A program made the translations under genes and the position numbers. The notes under the pieces are model-generated. The model was given only the letters and a program-made list of their open reading frames with translations. It ran no database searches and was not told where the DNA came from. Of a DNA stretch of 64,000 bases, positions 35,986 through 43,565 are shown in pieces; position 1 is the first letter of the stretch; each line of letters begins with the position of its first letter. The stretch spans positions 38,001 to 102,000 of the forward strand of contig CAYVQC010000007.1 of the NCBI GenBank assembly GCA_964453995.1. Reading direction: 5' to 3'. This DNA is from SKVR01 sp964453995 (GTDB lineage: Bacteria; Bacteroidota; Bacteroidia; Bacteroidales; UBA7960).

Positions 35986-36720
35986 ATGTTCATTCTGTTT
36001 TTACGCGAAATCAATAATTTCTTTAACAACCTTATTGGTTACATTTCCATCGGGGTTTTTCTTGTTATCAACAGTTTGTTTTTGTGGGTATTTCCCCTGG
36101 ATACGAATGTAATTCAATCGGGCTATGCCAATCTGGAAGGGCTTTTCAGTATGGGGCCCTTTGTATTCCTGTTCCTTATTCCTGCCATTACCATGCGTTT
36201 TTTTGCCGATGAGAAAAAAAGCGGTACCATCGAATTTTTGCTTACCAAACCCCTGAGCGACATGCAGATCGTTGTTGCCAAGTATCTTGCAGCTCTTGTG
36301 TTGGTGGTGTTTTCCCTTTTGCCTACTCTGATCTATGTAATTACGGTGTACTGGTTTGGCCTGCCGGTAGGAAACCTGGACATGGGAGCAACCTGGGGTT
36401 CCTACCTTGGATTGCTTTTTCTGGGAGCAACATTTGTTTCTATAGGTCTGTTTGCATCATCCCTTACCGATAACCAGATCGTTTCATTTATCATTTCCAT
36501 TTTCCTTTGCGGCTTTGCCTATATCGGTTTCGAATTTATATACACACTCGATTTGTTTGGCCAAATTGACCTTTTCATTCGCAACATGGGAATTTTTGCT
36601 CATTATACATCGATCAGCAGGGGAGTGGTGGACAGCCGGGATGTGATTTATTTTCTGAGCGTGATCTTTGTGTTTCTCCTTCTCACCAGGATAAAACTGG
36701 AAAGCAGAAAATGGATATAG
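35986..36720 (+). CDS. gldF: Gliding motility ABC transporter permease GldF
   Basis: 244 residues. ABC-2 type permease with about six membrane helices, starting FILFLREINNFFNNLIGYIS, the hallmark ADEKKSGTIEFLLTKPLSD between helices two and three, and a conserved last helix. In Flavobacterium, GldF with GldA (ATPase) and GldG forms an ABC transporter needed for gliding. gldG follows 85 bp later. gldA is not in this window and must lie elsewhere. Confidence 0.93.
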   Translation: MFILFLREINNFFNNLIGYISIGVFLVINSLFLWVFPLDTNVIQSGYANLEGLFSMGPFVFLFLIPAITMRFFADEKKSGTIEFLLTKPLSDMQIVVAKYLAALVLVVFSLLPTLIYVITVYWFGLPVGNLDMGATWGSYLGLLFLGATFVSIGLFASSLTDNQIVSFIISIFLCGFAYIGFEFIYTLDLFGQIDLFIRNMGIFAHYTSISRGVVDSRDVIYFLSVIFVFLLLTRIKLESRKWI

Positions 36721-36805
36721 AATACCGCACTTGCTGAGTGGAATTTGATAATAAACAGACAAATAAAGAGGCAACATTGAAGTGAAAAAAGAACCAGGAA
36801 GCCAT

Positions 36806-38521
36806 ATGAACAAGACTGAAAGACCACGTAATATAAATACCCGCAGGCAAAATATTAAGAGTCTGCTCTTTAGTCTTTTGATCATCCTTGCCATCAATAT
36901 GCTGGGTTCAAGATATTTTGTACGACTTGACCTTACCTCGGAAAAACGATACACACTAACCCCGGCAACCAAAGATTTGCTCCGGGAATTGGATGATTAT
37001 GTATATTTCAGGGTTTATCTTGACGGGGAATTTCCTGCCGGATTCAAGCGCCTGCGCAATCAAACCCTTGAGATGCTTGATGAGTTCAGGGCGTATTCTG
37101 ATTTTGTGCAGTATGAATTTATCAATCCTACAGTGAAAGGAGATTGGGAGCGTACCGAAGAAAACTACACCAACTTGGTAAACAAGGGTTTGCAGCCTAC
37201 CCAATTGCAGGTTACAGAGGAAGATGCCAGCTCACAACAAGTCATTTTTCCAGGAGCTATTGCCAATTACCGGGATCGGGAAGTAGCCATTTCGCTTCTT
37301 CAGGATCAGATGGGAATGTCTTCAGAGAATGTGATCAACCATTCTGTGCAGGCATTGGAATACAACCTGGCTTCTGCCATTCACCAGTTAAGTGTTGAAA
37401 AGAAACCGCGTGTTGCTTTCCTGGAAGGAAATGGTGAGCTTGAGCAGCGCTATGTAGCTGATATTACATTTAGCCTGCAGGATTTTTATGAGGTGGGGCG
37501 GATTGCAATTAATGGCGATCCCAGGGCGCTGGATGGTATCAGTACACTTGTGGTGGCCCAACCCCAGCAAGAATTCTCCGAACCCGATAAGTTTGTTATT
37601 GATCAGTTTATTATGAATGGAGGATCGGTATTATGGCTGGTTGATCCGGTATTTGCGTCTATGGATAGTCTTCAGCTTAAGCCCGAAACTATTGGCATGG
37701 CATGGCCACTGAACCTTGATGATATGCTTTTTCGTTATGGTGCAAGACTCAATACTGACCTTGTAATGGATATGCAGGCAACACCCATTCCCATTACAAC
37801 GGGTTTTGTAGGCGACCGGCCACAAATCAATCTTATCCCCTGGTTTTATTTTCCACTGGTGAGTCCTGCATCAGATCATCCCATGGTACGGAATCTCAAT
37901 GCGGTTCGTACCGAATTTGTCAGTACTATTGACACGGTAATGGCCGAAGGAGTGCAGAAAACCTTTCTTCTGCAATCTAGTCCATATACACGCATTGAGC
38001 AAACACCAGCCCGTATTTCCTTTGATATTATGGAACAACGTGTAGATGAATCGCTTTACAGCGAAGGATCCAAACCCGTTGCTGTATTGCTTGAAGGAGA
38101 GTTTCCTTCATTGTATACAAACCGGCGCAGCCCGGTTGCCGATCTGCCACGGGATTATCAAAGGCTCGACAAGGGAGAATCTACCGCTATGGTGGTAGTC
38201 GCTGATGGTGATATCATACGCAACCAGTTTGATAACAGGGAACAGCCTTTGCCGCTGGGTTATGATCGATTCCTGGATCAGACCTTTGGCAATGCAGATT
38301 TCATTCTTAATGCCATTAACTACCTCAACGACGACCGCGGAATCATGGAATCGCGGGCCAGGGAAGTTCGCCTGCGCATGCTGGACCGTAACAGAGTATC
38401 TCAAAACCGACTTGCTATACAGCTGGTGAATGTTGCGGTACCTGTAATCTTGTTACTTGTTTTTGGGTTTATAAGATTTTTCCTGAGAAAGAAAAAGTAC
38501 AGCACTATTAAAACACACTGA
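36806..38521 (+). CDS. gldG: Gliding motility ABC transporter substrate-binding-like protein GldG
   Basis: 571 residues from the ATG at 36806; a GTG eight codons upstream is an alternative. An N-terminal helix (LLFSLLIILAINMLG) is followed by the GldG opening YFVRLDLTSEKRYTLTP, the ABC-transporter auxiliary (periplasmic) domain with PRVAFLEGNGELE and VLWLVDPV, and a C-terminal helix (IQLVNVAVPVILLLVFGFI) with a basic tail. It is the partner of GldF and is followed by a DUF4340 gene, the usual order in this phylum. Confidence 0.93.
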   Translation: MNKTERPRNINTRRQNIKSLLFSLLIILAINMLGSRYFVRLDLTSEKRYTLTPATKDLLRELDDYVYFRVYLDGEFPAGFKRLRNQTLEMLDEFRAYSDFVQYEFINPTVKGDWERTEENYTNLVNKGLQPTQLQVTEEDASSQQVIFPGAIANYRDREVAISLLQDQMGMSSENVINHSVQALEYNLASAIHQLSVEKKPRVAFLEGNGELEQRYVADITFSLQDFYEVGRIAINGDPRALDGISTLVVAQPQQEFSEPDKFVIDQFIMNGGSVLWLVDPVFASMDSLQLKPETIGMAWPLNLDDMLFRYGARLNTDLVMDMQATPIPITTGFVGDRPQINLIPWFYFPLVSPASDHPMVRNLNAVRTEFVSTIDTVMAEGVQKTFLLQSSPYTRIEQTPARISFDIMEQRVDESLYSEGSKPVAVLLEGEFPSLYTNRRSPVADLPRDYQRLDKGESTAMVVVADGDIIRNQFDNREQPLPLGYDRFLDQTFGNADFILNAINYLNDDRGIMESRAREVRLRMLDRNRVSQNRLAIQLVNVAVPVILLLVFGFIRFFLRKKKYSTIKTH

Positions 38522-38625
38522 GTGATTTCTGACAATGTCTGATGCCTAGGGTCCTTTGGACTGGTGATGGGAGTTTCATTATTCAGTTTGTTTCAGGTGA
38601 GTTAATGTAATCATCCTATTCGATT

Positions 38626-39693
38626 ATGAGCAAGAAAAGAAGAAGCTTTTATTTCCCGGCAACAGTTTTGCTGTTGGTAATTGCCGCAGGTGTTTATTTT
38701 TTTTCCGAAACCCAGGCAACTTTCCGTGCCAAAGACCGTGATTTTTCGGTAAGCAGGGATATGGACATCGTGCGAATTTATATGAGCAGTGCTGATGCTG
38801 AAAATATACTGGACCTCACATTTGATGAAGAAACAGATGAATGGAGGCTCAATGATACTTTGTTTGCCAATGATTCTGCAATCAGGGAACTTATTGAAGT
38901 TCTTTCGCGCCTCAGGGTTCAGCAGCCGGTAAGTGTTGTCAACAGAGAGAAAGTAGAGAAAATGTTGCAATCCTACGGAGTACGGGTTGATGTTTATGTG
39001 CAGGCCTATCGTATCAGAATAGGTGACTTTGAAATGCTGCCCTACCACGATCTTTATCAGTCATTTTTAGTGGGCAAAGATGCTCCTGATGGGCAAAGCA
39101 CGTATATGCGAAAGATCAAATCAGAACAAGCTTTTAGGGTTACTCATTCCGGTTTTGAAGAGGGAGTTTCCTTCCTGTTTGATCCCGGTGCCAAGGGTTG
39201 GCTCGATCCGGTTATTTTTAATACGGCCTGGGAGGCTTTGGACCAGGTTACCGTTATTGTGCCCGAAGAACCAGGGGAATCTTTTGTGCTGAAAACTACC
39301 GGTGAAACTGGCTTCGCATTTTATCAGCCCGATAATCCAGATCAGCCTTTGCAGCTTTCTTTTGATACTCTGCAGGTGGCAAGGTTTCTATCTTCCTTTG
39401 AAGATATTTATTACGAGAGCCTTCTTGATGAACAGGGTGAAAAAACCAGACAAGAACTTATGGTGGAGAAACCATTTATGGAAATAACAGTACAACCTAA
39501 GAACGGGGCCATTAGAAAGATAAGGGCTTTTGCCCGGCTCAATCCAGGCGGTAATGCTTTGTCTGCTGAAGGCACCCCCCTTGACCCAAACAGATTTTAC
39601 ATTGAACTGGGGCCCGGTGAATATGCACTGGCACAGTATTATGTTTTTAACCGCATCCTGCGCCCGCTCTCATTCTTTATAAGCAAAAATTAA
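38626..39693 (+). CDS. DUF4340 domain protein
   Basis: 355 residues. One N-terminal membrane helix (FPATVLLLVIAAGVYFF) and a large extracytoplasmic domain. DUF4340 proteins occur next to GldG/ABC-auxiliary genes in Bacteroidota and other phyla, and their role is not established. Visible features include DEWRLNDTLFAND, the LIEVLSRLRVQQPVS helix and the C-terminal FYIELGPGEYALAQYY. The placement 104 bp after gldG suggests work with the GldFG complex. Confidence 0.85.
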   Translation: MSKKRRSFYFPATVLLLVIAAGVYFFSETQATFRAKDRDFSVSRDMDIVRIYMSSADAENILDLTFDEETDEWRLNDTLFANDSAIRELIEVLSRLRVQQPVSVVNREKVEKMLQSYGVRVDVYVQAYRIRIGDFEMLPYHDLYQSFLVGKDAPDGQSTYMRKIKSEQAFRVTHSGFEEGVSFLFDPGAKGWLDPVIFNTAWEALDQVTVIVPEEPGESFVLKTTGETGFAFYQPDNPDQPLQLSFDTLQVARFLSSFEDIYYESLLDEQGEKTRQELMVEKPFMEITVQPKNGAIRKIRAFARLNPGGNALSAEGTPLDPNRFYIELGPGEYALAQYYVFNRILRPLSFFISKN

Positions 39694-39727
39694 ACGGCCC
39701 ACAGGGCATCCGATTAGATTAAAAAAG

Positions 39728-39735
39728 TATCTTTG
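39728..39735 (+). promoter_or_regulatory. Promoter -7 element of dnaN
   Basis: TATCTTTG followed by C matches TAnnTTTG, 27 bp before the ATG at 39763. It overlaps a TTG that would otherwise offer a longer reading frame, which argues for the ATG start. Confidence 0.55.
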
Positions 39736-39762
39736 CAAACGTATCATAAAACAGGTAAAAAT

Positions 39763-40887
39763 ATGAAGTTTATAGTATCGAGCAATTTGCTGCTTAAGCA
39801 ATTACAATCAATCAGCGGTGTTTTGAGCACCAACAATACCTTACCCATCCTGGACAACTTCCTGTTTGAGTTGAATGAAAATGAGCTGAAGGTTTCGGCC
39901 TCTGACCTGGAAACTACTATGACAGCACGTCTTACAGTGGATATGGCTGAAGATGAGGGTAATATAGCCATCCCGGCCAAACTTCTGCTGGATACACTGA
40001 AAACTTTTTCTGACATACCCGTTACCCTGGATATTGACAAGGAGAGCTTTGGCGTTACCCTCATTGCGGGGGACGGAAAATACCGCCTTGCCGGGCAGGA
40101 TGGAGAGGAATATCCCCGCCCTGCTGCCATTGACGGTGCTTCGGGATTGAAAATAGAATCAGATATTTTGCACAATGCCATTAGTAAGACCATCTTTGCC
40201 GCCAGCAATGATGAGCTGCGCCCTGCCATGAGTGGTGTATTTTGCGAACTCACCACCGAAAACGTAACTTTTGTTGCAACCGATGCCCATAAACTCGTTC
40301 GTTATCGCAGAAACGATATCCAGGCTTCTGACAACGTATCTTTTATTCTTCCCAAGAAGCCTCTCAACCAGCTGAAGGGCATCCTGGCAACCGACGAAGC
40401 TTCTGTAGATCTTGAGTTTAATGATAAAAATGCAAGGTTTACCTTTAAAAATATCACCATGACCTGCCGGCTTATTGAAGGAAAGTACCCTAATTATTCG
40501 GCGGTTATACCACTGGAAAATCCCAACAAGCTTACCCTTGATCGTTCTCCGTTTCTCAATGCTATCAGAAGGGTATCATTGTTTTCCAACCAGGCTACTT
40601 ACCAGGTAAAATTCAAAATTGCAGGTACTGAGCTGCACCTGATGGCCGAAGATCTCGATTACAGCAACGAAGCAAGAGAGAGGCTGAACTGTCATTTTGA
40701 AGGTAATGATATGGAAATAGGATTCAACAGTAAATTTATGGTGGAGATGCTCAATAACCTGGAAACAGATCAGGTGGTTCTTGAAATGTCGGAACCCAAC
40801 CGCGCCGGCCTTATCCTTCCCCTGGACGACGATAATAAAGATGAAGATATCCTTATGCTGGTAATGCCTGTTATGCTCAACGCTTAA
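39763..40887 (+). CDS. dnaN: DNA polymerase III subunit beta (sliding clamp)
   Basis: 374 residues, the usual clamp length, made of three similar domains. It begins MKFIVSSNLLLKQLQ, followed by NTLPILDNFLFEL and LLDTLKTFSDIPV. The second domain carries FAASNDELRPAMSGVFCEL and VATDAHKLV; the end has the MLNNLETDQVVLEM region and a final LMLVMPVML. It encircles DNA and tethers the replicative polymerase. It stands alone, not beside dnaA, as is common in this phylum. A bidirectional terminator follows. Confidence 0.96.
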   Translation: MKFIVSSNLLLKQLQSISGVLSTNNTLPILDNFLFELNENELKVSASDLETTMTARLTVDMAEDEGNIAIPAKLLLDTLKTFSDIPVTLDIDKESFGVTLIAGDGKYRLAGQDGEEYPRPAAIDGASGLKIESDILHNAISKTIFAASNDELRPAMSGVFCELTTENVTFVATDAHKLVRYRRNDIQASDNVSFILPKKPLNQLKGILATDEASVDLEFNDKNARFTFKNITMTCRLIEGKYPNYSAVIPLENPNKLTLDRSPFLNAIRRVSLFSNQATYQVKFKIAGTELHLMAEDLDYSNEARERLNCHFEGNDMEIGFNSKFMVEMLNNLETDQVVLEMSEPNRAGLILPLDDDNKDEDILMLVMPVMLNA

Positions 40888-40905
40888 GAATCCCTGATAA
40901 TACGC

Positions 40906-40956
40906 AAAAAGCCTGGAATGTGGTTATGCACGATCTGCAAACATTTCAGGCTTTTT
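40906..40956. terminator. Bidirectional terminator between dnaN and the ABC-F gene
   Basis: AAAAAGCCTGGAATGT pairs with ACATTTCAGGCTTTTT (16 bp, one G-U) around a 19-base loop. Poly-A and poly-T flanks serve both convergent genes. Confidence 0.8.
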
Positions 40957-40978
40957 CTTTTTGTCCTTTACAGCGCTT

Positions 40979-42862
40979 TCAGAGCCATTGCGATAATTCG
41001 AGCCAACGGTTTTCCTTCTCTTCCAATTGTTTTTCTATTTCTGCATAATCTTTTGCCTTTTTTTGCAACTCTTCCGCCGAGAGGGTACCTGAGTTAAGCA
41101 ATTCCATTGTAGAGTGTTTCTTGCTTTCCAGCTCAGCGATAATGATTTCCAGTGCTTCCAGTTCCCGTTGTTCTTTCCAGGTTAGCTTTTTCTTTTCGGA
41201 GGCAACGGGAGTGTTTTGTTCTGGTAAAGATGTTTGGCGGGCAGACTTTTTTTCCTGGCTCTTTTCCGCTGCTTTCTTTTCCTGGTATTCGGTATAATTG
41301 CCGGGAAAGTTTTTAATTTTCCCATCTCCTTCAAACACAAAAATGGAATCGACAAGGTTATCGAGAAAATACCGGTCGTGCGATACTACAATAAGACAAC
41401 CGGGGAAGTTTTCAAGAAAATCTTCCAACACATTGAGGGTTGCAATATCCAGATCATTGGTAGGCTCGTCGAGAATAAGAAAGTTGGGGTTTTTCATCAG
41501 CACAGTCATCAGGTGCAACCTGCGCTTTTCTCCACCACTGAGTTTTCTTACCAAATCGTTTTGGGCAGCATAGGAAAAGTTAAAGTAATGCAGAAACTGG
41601 GCGGCACTGAAGGTAACATTTTTGTTGATTCTGATCTGTTCGGCGATATCACTGATTACTTCAATCACTCTTTTATTGTCATCTACCTTTATTCCTTCCT
41701 GGGTAAAATATCCAAATTGTACGGTTTCACCCCTGGTAACCTTTCCCTGGTCAGGAGCCAGATTCTGTGTAATGATATTGAGCAGGGTGGTCTTTCCTGT
41801 ACCATTCATCCCAACGATACCTACCTTTTCGTTTTTTTTGAAGATGTAGGAAAAGTTGCTGATGATTTTTTTTTCGCCAAAAGATTTGTATACACCTTCC
41901 AGCTCAAGGATTTTTTTGCCCATGCGTGCTGTCTGGATGTTTATTTCCTGGCTTTGTAATGAGGTTTGCATGGAAGCAGCCTCTTTGAGCTGGTAATACG
42001 CATCAATACGGGCTTTTGATTTTGTAGTGCGTGCTTTTGGCTGCCGGCGCATCCACTCAGTTTCCTTTCTGAGCAGGTTGCGGGCTTTTTCGGTTTGTTG
42101 CAACATTGCTGCCTCGCGTTCTTGTTTCTTTTCCAGGAAATAGGCATAATTGCCATTGTAGCGGTACAGGTTTCCCTGGTCAAGTTCTACAATCTCATTG
42201 CACACATTATCAAGGAAATAGCGGTCGTGGGTAACCAGGAAAAGGGTAAGTTTCTGTCGGGCAAGGTAATCTTCGAGCCACTCGATCATTTGCAGGTCGA
42301 GGTGGTTGGTGGGTTCATCCAGGATGATAAAATCGGCTGAGTCAATGAGAATCTTAGCCAGAGCAACTCTTTTTACCTGCCCTCCGGAGAGTTCTCCCAT
42401 GGGTTGGTTAAGGTTTTCTATTTTCAACTGCGAAAGGATCTGCTTTATCCTGGCTTCGAGATCCCAGGCATTAAGCTGATCCATAGCCTGTACAAGCTGT
42501 TGGAGCTTGTCATTATCGAATTGGGATGAGTTTTTTTCCTGGAGAGCAATCTGCTCCTGGTACTCCCTTAATGTGTTGATGGCAGGGCTATTGTCATTGA
42601 GAATCGTTTCTATTACACTTGGATTTGGATCAAAGTCAGGGTTTTGATCCAGGCAGGCCACAGTAATATCTTTTCTGAAATTACAGGATCCGGAATCAGC
42701 TATATCACGCTGCATCATAATGTTGATGAGGGTGGTTTTGCCAGCGCCGTTGCGGGCGATCAGGCCAACTTTCTGTCCCTGATCAATGCCAAAAGAGATG
42801 TTTTCGAACAATAGTTTCTCAGCATAGGATTTACTGAGATTGTCTGCCTGGAAATAGTTCAT
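40979..42862 (-). CDS. ABC-F family ATPase (Uup-like)
   Basis: 627 residues, two ABC domains in one chain and no membrane segments. Domain one has Walker A GLIARNGAGKTTL and signature LSGGQVKRVALAKIL with DEPTNHLDL; domain two has GIVGMNGTGKTTL, LSGGEKRRLHLMTVL and DEPTNDLDI. A basic interdomain linker follows domain one, and a charged coiled coil ends the protein (about 530-627, EEKENRWLELSQWL), as in Uup. ABC-F proteins act on ribosomes or DNA branch structures. Classification as Uup rests on the C-terminal coiled coil. Confidence 0.92.
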   Translation of the reverse strand: MNYFQADNLSKSYAEKLLFENISFGIDQGQKVGLIARNGAGKTTLINIMMQRDIADSGSCNFRKDITVACLDQNPDFDPNPSVIETILNDNSPAINTLREYQEQIALQEKNSSQFDNDKLQQLVQAMDQLNAWDLEARIKQILSQLKIENLNQPMGELSGGQVKRVALAKILIDSADFIILDEPTNHLDLQMIEWLEDYLARQKLTLFLVTHDRYFLDNVCNEIVELDQGNLYRYNGNYAYFLEKKQEREAAMLQQTEKARNLLRKETEWMRRQPKARTTKSKARIDAYYQLKEAASMQTSLQSQEINIQTARMGKKILELEGVYKSFGEKKIISNFSYIFKKNEKVGIVGMNGTGKTTLLNIITQNLAPDQGKVTRGETVQFGYFTQEGIKVDDNKRVIEVISDIAEQIRINKNVTFSAAQFLHYFNFSYAAQNDLVRKLSGGEKRRLHLMTVLMKNPNFLILDEPTNDLDIATLNVLEDFLENFPGCLIVVSHDRYFLDNLVDSIFVFEGDGKIKNFPGNYTEYQEKKAAEKSQEKKSARQTSLPEQNTPVASEKKKLTWKEQRELEALEIIIAELESKKHSTMELLNSGTLSAEELQKKAKDYAEIEKQLEEKENRWLELSQWL

Positions 42863-42937
42863 TGTATCGGTTTAAAACTGCGAAATTACGCTATTTTAAT
42901 GGAACATGCCGGGCAATACATTGATTTTAGCAAGGGT

Positions 42938-42967
42938 AAAAAAAAGAAGCTGTCAGAAACAACTTCT
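42938..42967 (-). terminator. Terminator after the cold-shock gene
   Basis: On the minus strand AGAAGTTGT pairs with ACAGCTTCT (9 bp, one G-U) around a 5-base loop, followed by eight T. It separates the cold-shock gene from the ABC-F gene. Confidence 0.75.
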
Positions 42968-43097
42968 CTGTGATAATGCACTGGTTTTGGTGAATTTTTA
43001 ATTGGTAAAAGATTCGCTAACCCCGCTCCAGCTTTTATTTTCCTTTATTCAGAGATAGTTAGTAATCTGATAGCTTCTTTTCTGGTAATTGATCCCT

Positions 43098-43289
43098 TTA
43101 AACCAATTTTACGTTAATAGCTTTTTGTCCCTTTTGATCCTCTGCGACCTCAAATGAAACGGTGTCGTCATTTTTGATTTTGTCAACCAGGCCGGTATGA
43201 TGCACAAAAACATCTTTTCCGGAATTATCATCTACGATAAACCCGTAGCCCTTTTTTTGATTAAAAAACTTAACCTTTCCTGTTTCCAT
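43098..43289 (-). CDS. Cold-shock domain protein
   Basis: 63 residues, a single cold-shock domain. RNP-1 is KGYGFIVDD and RNP-2 is DVFVHHTGL; the opening METGKVKFFNQKKG is typical. It binds single-stranded RNA and DNA and helps melt secondary structure. The gene has a consensus promoter with a short leader and its own terminator. The leader is too short for the long thermosensor found in E. coli cspA. Confidence 0.95.
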   Translation of the reverse strand: METGKVKFFNQKKGYGFIVDDNSGKDVFVHHTGLVDKIKNDDTVSFEVAEDQKGQKAINVKLV

Positions 43290-43327
43290 TCTTCGATAAA
43301 ATTATTGAATTAGTAAAAATTAACGAA

Positions 43328-43358
43328 CAAAAATACAAATTTTTAATATATCAACAAA
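43328..43358 (-). promoter_or_regulatory. Consensus promoter of the cold-shock gene
   Basis: On the minus strand TTTG (43355-43358), a 19-base spacer and TATTTTTG (43328-43335), the Bacteroidota consensus. It predicts a start near 43321 and a leader of about 32 bases. Confidence 0.7.
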
Positions 43359-43461
43359 TCTTTTCATTGCTTTGATCGGAACAATTGTGAAGTGTGATTT
43401 ATTCTTTATCCGTTTGATGGAAATTATATAAAAGGATGATATAAGGAAACAGCTGGGAAAT

Positions 43462-43543
43462 AAAAAACCCGGCAGGATAGTTTCCGTAAATATATTGCAA
43501 GCAGAGAAAAAGGTTTACGTTGTTATGAAACTATCCTTACCGG
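43462..43543 (-). terminator. Long-stem terminator of pckA
   Basis: On the minus strand CCGG-TA-AGGATAGTTTC pairs with GAAACTATCCT-G-CCGG, with an inner CGTAAA/TTTACG stem, and GGTTTTTTATTT follows. It is about 22 bp past the pckA stop codon, so the stop at 43566 marks a real gene end. Confidence 0.75.
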
Positions 43544-43565
43544 ATCTTATGTATACAAAGTTAGC

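Noticed and set aside
43290..43565. Cold-shock leader as a long RNA thermosensor
   Set aside because: The consensus promoter predicts only about 32 bases of leader, and the rest of the gap is occupied by the pckA terminator.
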